Positions 52,287 through 62,160 are shown, counted from the first letter of the stretch. The stretch is DNA of 64,000 nucleotides from Comamonadaceae bacterium (GCA_027488255.1 JAIYBZ010000035.1:328937-392936); one strand, 5' to 3'. The notes: generated by a model not told the origin, from the sequence alone. Program-made: numbers and translations.

Positions 52287-53120
52287 TCAGGCAACACCTG
52301 ATTTTAGAGGCACAAAGTGAACAGCTTCGAGGACTTGCCGCTCAAAACCGTGCTCTGTTTTGTGAATGACCACCAAGGCTTGGTGTCCAGCAGGGGTGAT
52401 GGTGGGGGCGATCAAGCGCCCTCCTACGGCCAATTGGTCCAACCAAGTTGCGGGCACATCGTCGCCCCCAGCGGCTGAAATGATGGCCGCATAAGGCGCG
52501 CCTTTGGGGTAGCCCAACATGCCGTCGCCAAAAATCAAATGCACGTTGTGCAACCTGAAGGGCCGCAAAAGCGTGCGCGCTTTTTCGTGCAAACCGCGCA
52601 AGCGTTCAATGCTGTAAACCTCGGTCGCGACATGGCTCAGCACCGCGGCTTGATAACCACACCCGGTACCAATTTCAAGCACACGCCCCAACTTACCCGG
52701 CACCCCTTGGCAAAGCAACTCGATCATGCGGGCCACCACATTGGGCTTAGAAATGGTTTGGCCCAAGCCGATCGGCAAACTGGTGTCTTCGTAGGCTTGG
52801 TTGACCAAGGCACTTTCCACAAACCGATGGCGCTCAACCGATCCCATGGCCTCAAGTACCCGGCTGTCTTGCACGCCCTGCTCGGCCAATTTGCGGACCA
52901 TGCGCGCGCGCACAGCCCCTGAGTCCAAGCCCAAGCCGGTCACAGGGGCTGGGGCAACCGCCGCGCCCGCTGAACCCGGGACAGCCGACGCACCCGGCGC
53001 AGGCCCGCGCACACCAACCTTGGCGGCGAGACGAGCAGGGGCAGCGCCGGCGGCTTTTTTGGCGGGGCCAGCGGCCCCCGTTTGTGACAACTTGACAGGA
53101 AAACCGGGGCGTTGGCTCAT
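52287..53120 (-). CDS. pcm: Protein-L-isoaspartate O-methyltransferase
   Basis: A 277-residue repair enzyme that methylates isoaspartyl residues using SAM. The core has QTISKPNVVARMIELL, the SAM motif LEIGTGCGYQAAVLS and AYAAIISAAGGDDVP. It is preceded by about 60 extra residues rich in Ala, Pro and Gly. The start is ATG 53120, which overlaps the surE stop by 4 nt; a longer frame from 53162 overlaps surE further. Confidence 0.92.
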   Translation of the reverse strand: MSQRPGFPVKLSQTGAAGPAKKAAGAAPARLAAKVGVRGPAPGASAVPGSAGAAVAPAPVTGLGLDSGAVRARMVRKLAEQGVQDSRVLEAMGSVERHRFVESALVNQAYEDTSLPIGLGQTISKPNVVARMIELLCQGVPGKLGRVLEIGTGCGYQAAVLSHVATEVYSIERLRGLHEKARTLLRPFRLHNVHLIFGDGMLGYPKGAPYAAIISAAGGDDVPATWLDQLAVGGRLIAPTITPAGHQALVVIHKTEHGFERQVLEAVHFVPLKSGVA

Positions 53121-53887
53121 GGCGCATCCTGTGCCGCTAAACGGGCCATGGTGTGCCTCCAATGGTCCAAGTGGTCATGCTCGGTCAGGTCGATTTGAAG
53201 AGGCGTCACCACCAAATGGCCTTGACCGGCGGCATGAAAGTCGGTGCCTTCGCTGTCGTCCATGGCGGCCCCTGCGTTGCCAATCCAATACATTGTTTGG
53301 CCACGTGGATCGACTTGGGTGATGACGGGCTCGGCTGCATGGCGGCGTCCTAAGCGGCAAATCTTGGCGGGCTTGATCTCTGACTGCGGGAGATTGGGAA
53401 TGTTCACATTCAACAACCAAGGGCGCGACGCCACCAAGTCGCTGGCTTGCATTTGTTGCACCAGGGTCTTCACTTGCGCTGCGGCTGCATCCAAGTGCGC
53501 CCAACCTTTGTCGATTTGGGAGACCGCCATCGCGGGAATTCCAAACAGATAGCCTTCCATGGCCGCGCCAACAGTGCCCGAGTACAGCGTGTCATCTCCC
53601 ATATTGGCGCCGTTGTTGATGCCCGAAATGACCAAATCAGGTCGATAACCGAGCAAGCCGGTCAAGGCGATGTGCACGCAATCGGCAGGCGTGCCATTGA
53701 CGTAACGAAATCCGTTGTCGGCACGGTGCACATACAGCGGCGTGTGCAGCGTCAGGGCGTTCGATTTGGCACTGTTGTTGTGTTCAGGCGCCACCACTTC
53801 CACATCCGCGATGGTTTTGAGCGCCTCGTAAAGGGCCACAATCCCTTCGGCGCGAAAGCCATCGTCATTGGAAATGAGAATTTTCAT
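53117..53887 (-). CDS. surE: 5'-nucleotidase SurE
   Basis: A 256-residue metal-dependent phosphatase for nucleoside monophosphates. NDDGFRAEGI (metal Asp pair) at residues 7-16, APEHNNSAKSNALT, and SGINNGANMGDD are family signatures. It overlaps pcm by 4 nt, in the classic surE-pcm-nlpD arrangement. Confidence 0.94.
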   Translation of the reverse strand: MKILISNDDGFRAEGIVALYEALKTIADVEVVAPEHNNSAKSNALTLHTPLYVHRADNGFRYVNGTPADCVHIALTGLLGYRPDLVISGINNGANMGDDTLYSGTVGAAMEGYLFGIPAMAVSQIDKGWAHLDAAAAQVKTLVQQMQASDLVASRPWLLNVNIPNLPQSEIKPAKICRLGRRHAAEPVITQVDPRGQTMYWIGNAGAAMDDSEGTDFHAAGQGHLVVTPLQIDLTEHDHLDHWRHTMARLAAQDAP

Positions 53888-54056
53888 GCGGGTCCCTTGT
53901 CAATAACCCTGATTGTAGGCGGCGAGCCCGGCTTTCCGAGGGCCGTCAGGGTCTTTTGCAAGGGGTGAAATTTGGTCGCTCGGGGGACATGATCAGCCCC
54001 ACACCTGTCCCTAAGATGCGAACCATTGAACCACCACCCCGCTCAGGAGAAAAAAG

Positions 54057-55031
54057 ATGCAAGCTTGGCTTTGCGAAAACCCAGTTGGCGTTGAAGCCCT
54101 CAGCTGGAAAGAGCTGCCCACCCCCACGCCGGGTGCCGGTCAAGTCCTGATTCAAATTCAAGCCGCCAGCCTGAATTTCCCCGACTTGTTGATTGTTCAA
54201 AACAAGTACCAAATGAAACCCGAGTTGCCCTTCGTCCCGGGCTCTGAATATGCCGGGGTGGTGCAGGCCGTAGGGGAAGGCGTGACCCACCTGAAGGTCG
54301 GACAAAGCGTGGCCTGTTTATCGGGCACCGGCGGTTTTGGCAGCCACACTTTGGCCCCATCCAAGTTGTGCATGCCTTTGCCTGCCGGCTTTTCTGCCGT
54401 CGATGGGGCCGCTTTCATCATGACCTATGCCACGTCCCACCATGCGCTGATGGACCGTGCGGCCCTGAAAGCCGGGGAAACAGTGCTGGTCTTGGGCGCT
54501 GCCGGTGGGGTGGGCACAGCCGCCATTCAGATCGCCAAGGCGGCTGGGGCCAAAGTGATCGCGGCAGCCTCCACAGACGAAAAATGTGCCCTGTGCACCT
54601 CACTGGGCGCAGATGCCACCGTGAATTACGCGCGCGACAACTTAAGAGAGGCTCTCAAAGTGCTCACCGAAGGCCGTGGACCGGATGTGATTTACGACCC
54701 CGTGGGCGGCGATCTCGCAGAGCCCGCCTTTCGATCCATCGCTTGGCGCGGTCGATATTTGGTGGTCGGTTTTGCAGGCGGCCCCATCCCCGCTTTGCCC
54801 TTGAATCTGCCCTTGCTCAAAGGGGCCTCGTTGGTGGGCGTTTTCTGGGGCGATTTCGCCAAACGTGAACCGCAAGCCAACGCCGCCATGATGGGCGAGT
54901 TGGCCCAGATGTACGGCCAAGGCAAGATCAAACCCGTGATCGACCGCACCCTGCCCATGAAAGACCTGAAAGAGGCCTACAGACTGATGGGGACCCGCAG
55001 TGTGAAGGGCAAATTGGTCATGGTCAACTGA
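54057..55031 (+). CDS. NADPH:quinone oxidoreductase family protein
   Basis: A 324-residue medium-chain dehydrogenase/reductase. PFVPGSEYAGVVQAVG, GAAGGVGTAAIQIAKAAG for nucleotide binding, and VVGFAGGPIPALPLN are typical of the zinc-free quinone oxidoreductases. It probably reduces a quinone or enoyl compound; the substrate is not clear. GGAG is 9 nt before ATG 54057. A terminator follows at 55055. Confidence 0.86.
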   Translation: MQAWLCENPVGVEALSWKELPTPTPGAGQVLIQIQAASLNFPDLLIVQNKYQMKPELPFVPGSEYAGVVQAVGEGVTHLKVGQSVACLSGTGGFGSHTLAPSKLCMPLPAGFSAVDGAAFIMTYATSHHALMDRAALKAGETVLVLGAAGGVGTAAIQIAKAAGAKVIAAASTDEKCALCTSLGADATVNYARDNLREALKVLTEGRGPDVIYDPVGGDLAEPAFRSIAWRGRYLVVGFAGGPIPALPLNLPLLKGASLVGVFWGDFAKREPQANAAMMGELAQMYGQGKIKPVIDRTLPMKDLKEAYRLMGTRSVKGKLVMVN

Positions 55032-55054
55032 CCACTGCAAGGCATGCCCAAAAG

Positions 55055-55082
55055 AAAAGGAGACCCTAAAGTCTCCTTTTTT
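55055..55082. terminator. Bidirectional terminator between quinone reductase gene and clpA
   Basis: AAAAGGAGAC and GTCTCCTTTT pair around CCTAAA, with A- and T-runs. It closes the plus-strand quinone oxidoreductase gene and may also serve minus-strand clpA. Confidence 0.87.
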
Positions 55083-55135
55083 ATGGCTGCCGCGGCCAAT
55101 GCCCGGAGGGCAAAACCGCCCGTTAGCCCAAGCGC

Positions 55136-57475
55136 TTAGCCGGCTGTCGCTTCTTCGGGCTCAGCGGGCTCTGAACGTGAAGCGCGCCCCTCTTTTTTGG
55201 GGTTGGGCGTGATGTCCAGCTGCACTTCGCTCTTGTCGTCAATGTCCACCGTGAGGCGGCCACCCTCGGTCAAACGACCAAACAGCAATTCATCGGCCAA
55301 GGCCTTGCGAATGGTGTCTTGTATGAGTCGTTGCATGGGGCGGGCGCCCATGAGCGGATCAAACCCTTTCTTGCCAAGGAATTTGCGCAGCGCATCGGTG
55401 AAAGTGACTTCGACTTTTTTCTCACCCAACTGTTGCTCCAGTTGCAAGAGAAACTTGTCGACCACCCGCAAGATGATCTGCTCATCCAAGGGCTTGAAGC
55501 TGACCATCGCATCCAATCGGTTGCGGAACTCGGGGGTGAAGAGGCGTTTGATGTCGCCCATTTCGTCCCCGGCTTGCCGCGGATTGGTAAAGCCGATGGT
55601 GGCTTTGTTCATGGTCTCGGCACCGGCGTTGGTGGTCATGATGATGATCACATTGCGGAAGTCGGCCTTGCGCCCGTTGTTGTCGGTCAAGGTGCCGTGG
55701 TCCATCACCTGCAACAGCACATTGAAAATGTCGGGGTGGGCTTTTTCGATTTCGTCCAACAACAGCACGCAATGCGGCTTCTTGGTGACGGCTTCGGTCA
55801 ACAGACCCCCTTGGTCAAACCCCACATAGCCGGGAGGCGCACCAATCAAGCGGCTCACCGCATGGCGCTCCATGTACTCGGACATGTCGAAACGGATCAG
55901 CTCGATGCCCAAGATATAGGCCAATTGTTTCGCGGCCTCGGTCTTGCCCACGCCAGTCGGCCCAGAGAACAAGAACGAGCCAATGGGCTTGTCTGTTTTG
56001 CCCAAACCCGAGCGCGCCATCTTGACCGCTGAGGCCAACACCTCGAGGGCTTTGTCTTGGCCGAACACCACCGACTTGAGATCGCGCTCGATGGTTTGCA
56101 ACTTGCTGCGGTCGTCGTTGGACACGTTGGCCGGCGGAATGCGGGCGATTTTGGCCACGATGTCTTCGATCTCGGTCTTGCCAATCGTCTTTTTGCGCTT
56201 AGAAGCCACCTGGATGCGTTGAGCGGCTCCGGCTTCGTCAATCACATCAATGGCCTTGTCGGGCAATTGGCGGTCATTGATGAACTTGGCAGACAACTCG
56301 GCCGCCGCTTGCAAGGCCGCAATCGTGTATTTGACGCTGTGGTGGTCTTCAAAACGGCTCTTCAAGCCCTTGAGAATGTCCACCGTCTCAGACACGGTGG
56401 GTTCCACCACATCCACCTTTTGAAAGCGACGCGACAAGGCCGCGTCTTTTTCAAAAATACCCCGGTATTCGGTGAACGTGGTGGCCCCAATGCACTTGAG
56501 CTGGCCGCTGGACAAGGCCGGCTTCAGCAAATTGGACGCATCCAAGGTGCCACCCGAGGCAGCGCCGGCACCGATCAAGGTGTGAATTTCGTCGATGAAC
56601 AAAATGCCGTTGGGCTTGTCTTTCAGCGCCTTCAAAACGCCTTTGAGGCGTTGCTCAAAATCACCACGGTACTTGGTTCCCGCCAACAAAGCGCCCATGT
56701 CGAGTGAGTACACCGTGGCTTCGGCCAAGATTTCAGGCACAGTGCCTTGCGTGATGCGCCAAGCCAAACCTTCGGCAATGGCGGTTTTGCCCACACCCGC
56801 CTCACCCACCAGCAAGGGGTTGTTTTTGCGGCGGCGGCACAAGATTTGAATGGTCCGTTCGACCTCGTATTCGCGGCCGATCAGGGGGTCAATCTTGCCC
56901 TCTTTGGCAGCTTGGTTGAGGTTGTTGGTGTACTGCTCCAGTGGCGAGGCTTTTTCGTTCCGCTCGCCGCCGCTGCCGCCCTCTTCGTTTTCATGGCTGG
57001 CAGGATTTTCAGCCGATTTGGTCGCCTCAGGTGGGTCACTTTTTCGAATGCCGTGGGCAATGAAATTCACCACATCCAATCGCGTGATGCCCTGCTGGTG
57101 CAAATAGTAGACGGCGTGGGAGTCTTTCTCGCCAAAAATAGCCACCAGCACATTGGCGCCGTTGACTTCTTTTTTGCCGCTGCCGGTCGATTGCACATGC
57201 ATGATGGCCCGCTGAATGACCCGCTGGAAACCCAGTGTGGGCTGGGTGTCCACCTCTTCCGTGCCGACCACTTGCGGCGTGTTGTCTTTGATGAAATTGC
57301 TCAATGCAGTTCGCAAATCGTCAATATTGGCAGCACAGGCGCGCAACACTTCGGCCGCACTGGGGTTGTCCAGTAAGGCCAAAAGCAGGTGCTCCACGGT
57401 GATGAATTCGTGACGTTGCTGACGTGCCTCAACAAAGGCCATGTGCAAGCTGACTTCCAATTCTTGGGCAATCAT
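55136..57475 (-). CDS. clpA: ATP-dependent Clp protease ATP-binding subunit ClpA
   Basis: A 779-residue double AAA+ unfoldase for the ClpAP protease. The N domain (1-150) is followed by AAA-1 (Walker A GEAGVGKT, Walker B ILFIDEIHT) and AAA-2 (GPTGVGKT, VLLLDEIEKAH). An acidic Ser/Glu-rich linker (ENPASHENEEGGSGGE) separates the N domain from AAA-1. The IGF-type ClpP loop is IGFTN. It lies 56 nt after clpS. Confidence 0.95.
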   Translation of the reverse strand: MIAQELEVSLHMAFVEARQQRHEFITVEHLLLALLDNPSAAEVLRACAANIDDLRTALSNFIKDNTPQVVGTEEVDTQPTLGFQRVIQRAIMHVQSTGSGKKEVNGANVLVAIFGEKDSHAVYYLHQQGITRLDVVNFIAHGIRKSDPPEATKSAENPASHENEEGGSGGERNEKASPLEQYTNNLNQAAKEGKIDPLIGREYEVERTIQILCRRRKNNPLLVGEAGVGKTAIAEGLAWRITQGTVPEILAEATVYSLDMGALLAGTKYRGDFEQRLKGVLKALKDKPNGILFIDEIHTLIGAGAASGGTLDASNLLKPALSSGQLKCIGATTFTEYRGIFEKDAALSRRFQKVDVVEPTVSETVDILKGLKSRFEDHHSVKYTIAALQAAAELSAKFINDRQLPDKAIDVIDEAGAAQRIQVASKRKKTIGKTEIEDIVAKIARIPPANVSNDDRSKLQTIERDLKSVVFGQDKALEVLASAVKMARSGLGKTDKPIGSFLFSGPTGVGKTEAAKQLAYILGIELIRFDMSEYMERHAVSRLIGAPPGYVGFDQGGLLTEAVTKKPHCVLLLDEIEKAHPDIFNVLLQVMDHGTLTDNNGRKADFRNVIIIMTTNAGAETMNKATIGFTNPRQAGDEMGDIKRLFTPEFRNRLDAMVSFKPLDEQIILRVVDKFLLQLEQQLGEKKVEVTFTDALRKFLGKKGFDPLMGARPMQRLIQDTIRKALADELLFGRLTEGGRLTVDIDDKSEVQLDITPNPKKEGRASRSEPAEPEEATAG

Positions 57476-57531
57476 GTGATTTCCTTTTTTGCCTTGCTGA
57501 TAGATAAGAGGATGTGAGGGGCTTAGCCCCG

Positions 57532-57891
57532 CTATTCAAGAGGCTCACTGACACATTGCAAGGGATGCCCCGCTTGCTTGGCGGCATCCAACACTTGATC
57601 CACTTTGGTCGCCGCCACGTCACGGGTGTAAACCCCACAAACGCCTTTGCCGTCCAAATGGATCTTGAGCATGATTTGGGTCGCCGCTTCGCGGTCTTTG
57701 CTGAAAAACTCCTGAATCACCATCACCACGAATTCCATGGGGGTGTAGTCATCATTCAACATCGCCACTTGGTACATCTGCGGCGGTTCAATTTTTTGGG
57801 TACGGCGTTCCAAGACCACCGAATCGCCACCATCGGGCACTCGGGGGGTCGCGGTCGGCAGCGTAGGGATAACGGGTTTTTTCGATGCCAT
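57532..57891 (-). CDS. clpS: ClpA adaptor ClpS
   Basis: A 119-residue N-end rule adaptor for ClpAP. The core has [20 protein letters not shown] and [14 protein letters not shown]. It overlaps nothing and stops 56 nt before clpA. Divergent from the cold-shock gene. Confidence 0.93.
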   Translation of the reverse strand: MASKKPVIPTLPTATPRVPDGGDSVVLERRTQKIEPPQMYQVAMLNDDYTPMEFVVMVIQEFFSKDREAATQIMLKIHLDGKGVCGVYTRDVAATKVDQVLDAAKQAGHPLQCVSEPLE

Positions 57892-58047
57892 GATTTCATT
57901 CTATCGACCCTTTCAAGCCCTTTTGGACCTGAGCCAGAAAAGACTTTCATCCTGCGGTCCAAAGCCGGTCTCCCCCCGGGAAAACCTCACATTGACAAAT
58001 TTGATAACTGAGATTCACACTGACACAAACGATAACGGAGACATCGT

Positions 58048-58335
58048 ATGCCCAGTGGTACGGTCAAATGGTTCAACGATGCCAAAGGGTTTGGATTCAT
58101 CCAACCTGACGGTGGCGGACCGGACGCTTTTGCGCACTTTTCGGCCATTGTGGCGGAGGGGTACAAAAGCTTGAAAGAGGGCGCGCGGGTGAGTTTTGAG
58201 CTGACTCAGGGCGCAAAAGGCCTGATGGCCGCCAACATCCGCCCAGAAAATGACCCCTCCGAAAGCGCCCCTTCGCCTGCCCCACCCGACTCGGCAGCCC
58301 CCCCCCGCATCAGAGTGATGAAATCCCGGGCTTGA
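58048..58335 (+). CDS. Cold-shock domain protein with Pro/Ala tail
   Basis: A 95-residue protein: a cold-shock domain ([18 protein letters not shown]1; FAHFSAI, RNP2) at 3-68, then a Pro/Ala/Ser-rich tail with basic end (RIRVMKSRA). It binds single-stranded RNA/DNA. A TTGACA at 57992-57997 is a possible -35 element, and GGAG is about 12 nt upstream of ATG 58048. Confidence 0.88.
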   Translation: MPSGTVKWFNDAKGFGFIQPDGGGPDAFAHFSAIVAEGYKSLKEGARVSFELTQGAKGLMAANIRPENDPSESAPSPAPPDSAAPPRIRVMKSRA

Positions 58336-58410
58336 GGGATTGACCACGGCGTTTTGCTTCTTTTTGCGATTATCCTCTGACCAGTTTTTAACTGGTAACC
58401 CACCTCACCC

Positions 58411-58893
58411 ATGACTTTCCGTTCCGCGTTGACCTTCTTGACCTCACCATGGCTGCGCCGCATCTTGGCCTTGGCGCTGGCCGCATTGACCCTTTCGGTG
58501 GCCGCCCAGCCTTCGCCCCAGTTGCAACTGCCACGCACCAAGCTCACAGCGGGCATGCATGTGTTGGATGTGCAGCTGGCCCAAACCGGCGAGCAGCGGC
58601 AAATTGGCTTGATGTGGCGCAAAGAAATGCCCCAGCACGAAGGCATGTTGTTTGTTTTTGAACAAGCGGCGACCCAGTGCTTTTGGATGCGCAACACCCT
58701 CATTCCCTTGTCTGCCGCCTTTCTCGCGGACGATGGCAGCATTGTGAACATTGCGGATATGAAACCGCAAAGTGACGACTCTCACTGCTCAGAAAAACAA
58801 GTTCGGTTTGTCTTAGAAATGAACCAAGGTTGGTTTGCCAAACGACAACTGAAAGCGGGCCATAAATTGGCTGGCAGCTTGTTTACGCGCTGA
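58411..58893 (+). CDS. DUF192 family secreted protein
   Basis: A 160-residue protein with a signal peptide (hydrophobic to about residue 32, cleavage near VAAQP). LAQTGEQRQIGLMWRKEMP and TQCFWMRNTLIPLSAAFL are the DUF192 signatures; the fold is known but the function is not. A 7-bp palindrome ACCAGTTtttAACTGGT lies 14 nt upstream. A tandem 11-bp array starts 2 nt after the stop. Confidence 0.85.
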   Translation: MTFRSALTFLTSPWLRRILALALAALTLSVAAQPSPQLQLPRTKLTAGMHVLDVQLAQTGEQRQIGLMWRKEMPQHEGMLFVFEQAATQCFWMRNTLIPLSAAFLADDGSIVNIADMKPQSDDSHCSEKQVRFVLEMNQGWFAKRQLKAGHKLAGSLFTR

Positions 58894-58894
58894 A

Positions 58895-59015
58895 GATTGG
58901 GCTTAGATTGGGCTTAGATTGGGCTTAGATTGGGCTTAGATTGGGCTTAGATTGGGCCTGGAGTGGGCCCAGACTGGGATTTGCCTGAGCTTAGTCAGGC
59001 CTTAGACAAGGCTCA
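58895..59015. repeat. 11-bp tandem repeat array
   Basis: Five exact copies of GATTGGGCTTA (58895-58949) are followed by three degenerate copies to 58982 and three more divergent units (58983-59015). The array fills the space between two convergent genes and includes the stop codon of the DUF1840 gene. The unit is one helical turn long. Confidence 0.88.
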
Positions 59016-59348
59016 CACACCCCAAACCACGTCGGACTCTTCACTCAATGACCGTTTGAGCAGGTTGAGCATGGGGGCAGCGCGCTGCGACAAGTTCACG
59101 GGGCTTGGCAGCGCTGGCTCATCGTCTTGCGCTTCGGGGGAGGCGGCCAACTTTTCAGCGCGTTCTCGCCTTTCGGCCACATCCAGAGCCACGGCCCGCT
59201 CTAAAGCCTGAATGGCCTGGGGCAATGTATGCACTTGCAAGATCCCTTTGGCCGGGTCGTCGCCGAGCATGATGTTGAGCAATTTCCGAGCGTCGGCCTC
59301 GAGCATGATCAGATCACTGGCGGCCTGGGACTTGAATTTGAACAACAT
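59013..59348 (-). CDS. DUF1840 family protein
   Basis: A 111-residue cytosolic protein of DUF1840 (LFKFKSQAASDLIMLEADAR, HTLPQAIQALERAV), function unknown. The C-terminal half contains an acidic spacer and PMLNLLKRSL. Its stop codon lies at the end of the 11-bp repeat array. Confidence 0.82.
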   Translation of the reverse strand: MLFKFKSQAASDLIMLEADARKLLNIMLGDDPAKGILQVHTLPQAIQALERAVALDVAERRERAEKLAASPEAQDDEPALPSPVNLSQRAAPMLNLLKRSLSEESDVVWGV

Positions 59349-59396
59349 GCTGATTTCCAGTCAAAAAAAATTCCAAGATCCAAGACCGGACGAAAA

Positions 59397-59723
59397 TCAG
59401 GCGTCCTCCGGCTCTCCCTGAATCAGGTTCTTGAGTTTATGGCTCGCATGGAAAGTGGCGACACGACGTGCGTCAATGGGAATCAATTCTCCCGTGCGCG
59501 GATTGCGTCCAGGGCGTGCCGCTTTGGTACGGATCTGAAAATTTCCAAAGCCAGAAATTTTCACATCATCACCCGCAATCAAACTGTCCACCATCAGGTC
59601 AAAAAAGGCATCGACCATGTCCTTGGACTCACGCTTATTCAAACCAATTTGCTCAAACAGCAAATCGGCCAGGTGGGCCTTGGTCAGCGCCGGAGTTTCG
59701 AGGGTTTCAAAGCTGATTTGCAT
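59397..59723 (-). CDS. ihfA: Integration host factor alpha subunit
   Basis: A 108-residue DNA-bending protein of the HU/IHF family. TKAHLADLLFEQIGLNKRES, GFGNFQIRTKAARPGRNPRT and the RRVATFHAS ending are present; the arm has the conserved Pro in GRNPRTGE. The start is ATG 59723; a GTG at 59729 is in frame. It follows pheT by 7 nt, the usual pheST-ihfA order. Confidence 0.94.
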   Translation of the reverse strand: MQISFETLETPALTKAHLADLLFEQIGLNKRESKDMVDAFFDLMVDSLIAGDDVKISGFGNFQIRTKAARPGRNPRTGELIPIDARRVATFHASHKLKNLIQGEPEDA

Positions 59724-59730
59724 AAGCACC

Positions 59731-62160
59731 TCAAGTGCGCAAGCGCGCCGACAGTTGCTGGCTCAGTTGGGCCAACACCGCGTTCATGGTCGTCTCAATT
59801 TGAGCTTCGGTCAAGGTGGCTTCGTCACTGTGCAAGGTCAAACGCACGGCCAAGCTTTTCTCGCCCAAAGCGAGGCTTGCAGCCGCTTCTGCCTTGGGAC
59901 GGTAGATGTCAAACAACACGGCTTCACGCAGCAAGCCTTGTGTGGGCGCCGCATGGATGGCCTGCATCAATTGCGCATGGCTCACCTGCTCTTGGACAAT
60001 GACCGCGATGTCCCGCTCAACCGATTGGTGCTTGGCCACCCCTCGGGCCACCGGCACGGGTCGGTGAAGGACAGCGTCCAGCGACAACTCGAACACCACC
60101 GGCGCACTGCTGAGCTCCCATGACTGACGCCAGCGAGGATGCAACTCGCCGACAAAGCCGATGGGCTTGCCATCCATCAACACTTGCGCCGAGCGACCGG
60201 GGTGCAAGGCGGGGTGTTCGGCCGCCACAAACTCGGCCTTGCGAGGGGCCAATAATTTTTCAACATCGGCTTTGACGTCAAAAAAGTCGACCAAGCGCGC
60301 CTTGCCTTGCCAACCCAAGGGCTCGATCGGCCCCCAGGCCATGCCCGCCACCCGCATGGGCTGGTCAAAACCTGCCACGGTGGTGTCGGTGCTTTGCACA
60401 GCCGGGTTGCGCAAAAAGACCCTGCCCAATTCAAAGACCCGCACGCGATCGGCTTTGCGGTCGGCATTGAATTGAACCACCTGCAACAGCGAGCCGATCA
60501 AACTGGAACGCATGACGCTCATCTGGCTGGCGATGGGGTTGAGCAAGCGAATGGGATCGGAATTGCCCGCCAAATCACGCTCCCAGCTTTCTTCGACAAA
60601 GCTGTAGTTGATGGTTTCTTGATAACCCAATGCGGCGATGGCACGGCGCACTGTGGCGGGGCTGCGTTCAGATTCTGGGCGAACTTTGGCCGTGATCGGT
60701 GCCAGCGGAGGGGTGGTCGGCAAGTTGTTGTAGCCCACCATGCGCGCGACTTCTTCGATCAGGTCTTCTTCGATTTGCAAATCAAACCGGAAGCTGGGTG
60801 GGGTGACCGTGACCGTCCCCTCACCCTCAGAGACCTGCAGACCCAAAGCACGCAATGCCTGGGCGCATTGTTCTTGGCTGACAGGCATGCCAATGATTTT
60901 GGCTGCGCGTGCGACCCGCAGAGTGACCGGTTTGATGGCGGGCACATTCAGGGTCTGGTCGTCCAGTGGGCCGACTTGGGTTGCCGGGGTGCCGCAAATG
61001 TCCAACACCAATTGGGTGATTCGTTCGATGTGCTCCAACGTGAGTTGGGGGTCGACTCCGCGCTCGAAGCGGTGACCGGCGTCGGTCGAGAAATTGAATC
61101 GACGAGAACGTCCGGCGATCGCATTGGGCCACCAGAATGCGGCCTCGATGTAAATGTTTTGGGTGCTGTCGGAGACCGCCGTGGCGTCTCCGCCCATGAT
61201 GCCGGCCAGTGATTCCACTTGCACGTCATCGGCGATGACCCCCACTTGCGCGTCCACCGTCACGGTGTTGCCATTCAGCAGCTTGAGAGATTCTCCAGCT
61301 TGGCCCCAACGCACTTGCAAACCGCCTTTGATTTTGTCGAGGTCAAAAATGTGCGAGGGTCGGCCCAGTTCAAACATCACATAGTTTGAAATATCCACCA
61401 AGGGGCTCACACTGCGCTGACCGCATCGGGCCAGTCTGTCGACCATCCATTGCGGGGTGGCAACTTGGGTGTTCACGCCCTTGACGATGCGACCGCTGAA
61501 GCGGCCACACAAATCAGGGGCTTGAATGTGCACGCCCAATTTGTCACCGATGTGCGGCGCCACCACAGGAAACTGCGGGGCTTTGAGCGGTGCCCCGGTC
61601 AAGGCGGACACCTCACGCGCAATGCCATACACACTCAAGCAATGCGCCAAATTGGGCGTCAGCTTGAGGGTCATGAGGGTGTCGTCCAAATTCAGATACT
61701 GGCGAATGTCTTGGCCCAGAGGGGCATCCATGGCCAACTCGAGCAATCCGCCATGGTCATCGGCAATTTGTAATTCTTTCGCCGAGCACAACATGCCTTG
61801 GCTTTCAACGCCCCGCAACTTGCCGACTTTAATGACAAAAGGTTGGCCATCTTCACCAGCTGGCAACTCGGCACCCACCAAAGCGCAAGGCACCCGAATA
61901 CCCACACGGGCGTTCGGTGCGCCACACACGATGTTGAGCAAGCTGCCTTGCCCCACATCGACTTGGCAAACCCGCAGGCGGTCGGCATTGGGGTGTTGCT
62001 CGGCGGCCTTGATTTCACCCACCACAATTTTGCTGAAGGGGGGTGCAACCGGCTCCAACTCCTCGACCTCCAGACCCGCCATGGTCAACGTGTCGGCCAG
62101 TTGTTGGGTCGTCAAATTCGGGTTGCAAAATTCGCGCAACCAAGATTCAGGAAATTGCAT
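59731..62160 (-). CDS. pheT: Phenylalanine-tRNA ligase beta subunit
   Basis: An 809-residue subunit. An N-terminal tRNA-binding domain (KIVVGEIKAAEQHPNADRLR), the B3/B4 editing domain, B5, the catalytic-like core and a C-terminal ferredoxin-fold anticodon domain are all present. Normal length. It works as an alpha2-beta2 enzyme with PheS. Confidence 0.96.
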   Translation of the reverse strand: MQFPESWLREFCNPNLTTQQLADTLTMAGLEVEELEPVAPPFSKIVVGEIKAAEQHPNADRLRVCQVDVGQGSLLNIVCGAPNARVGIRVPCALVGAELPAGEDGQPFVIKVGKLRGVESQGMLCSAKELQIADDHGGLLELAMDAPLGQDIRQYLNLDDTLMTLKLTPNLAHCLSVYGIAREVSALTGAPLKAPQFPVVAPHIGDKLGVHIQAPDLCGRFSGRIVKGVNTQVATPQWMVDRLARCGQRSVSPLVDISNYVMFELGRPSHIFDLDKIKGGLQVRWGQAGESLKLLNGNTVTVDAQVGVIADDVQVESLAGIMGGDATAVSDSTQNIYIEAAFWWPNAIAGRSRRFNFSTDAGHRFERGVDPQLTLEHIERITQLVLDICGTPATQVGPLDDQTLNVPAIKPVTLRVARAAKIIGMPVSQEQCAQALRALGLQVSEGEGTVTVTPPSFRFDLQIEEDLIEEVARMVGYNNLPTTPPLAPITAKVRPESERSPATVRRAIAALGYQETINYSFVEESWERDLAGNSDPIRLLNPIASQMSVMRSSLIGSLLQVVQFNADRKADRVRVFELGRVFLRNPAVQSTDTTVAGFDQPMRVAGMAWGPIEPLGWQGKARLVDFFDVKADVEKLLAPRKAEFVAAEHPALHPGRSAQVLMDGKPIGFVGELHPRWRQSWELSSAPVVFELSLDAVLHRPVPVARGVAKHQSVERDIAVIVQEQVSHAQLMQAIHAAPTQGLLREAVLFDIYRPKAEAAASLALGEKSLAVRLTLHSDEATLTEAQIETTMNAVLAQLSQQLSARLRT

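Noticed and set aside
58895..59015. CRISPR array
   Set aside because: Units are 11 bp, contiguous and without spacers; no cas genes are nearby.
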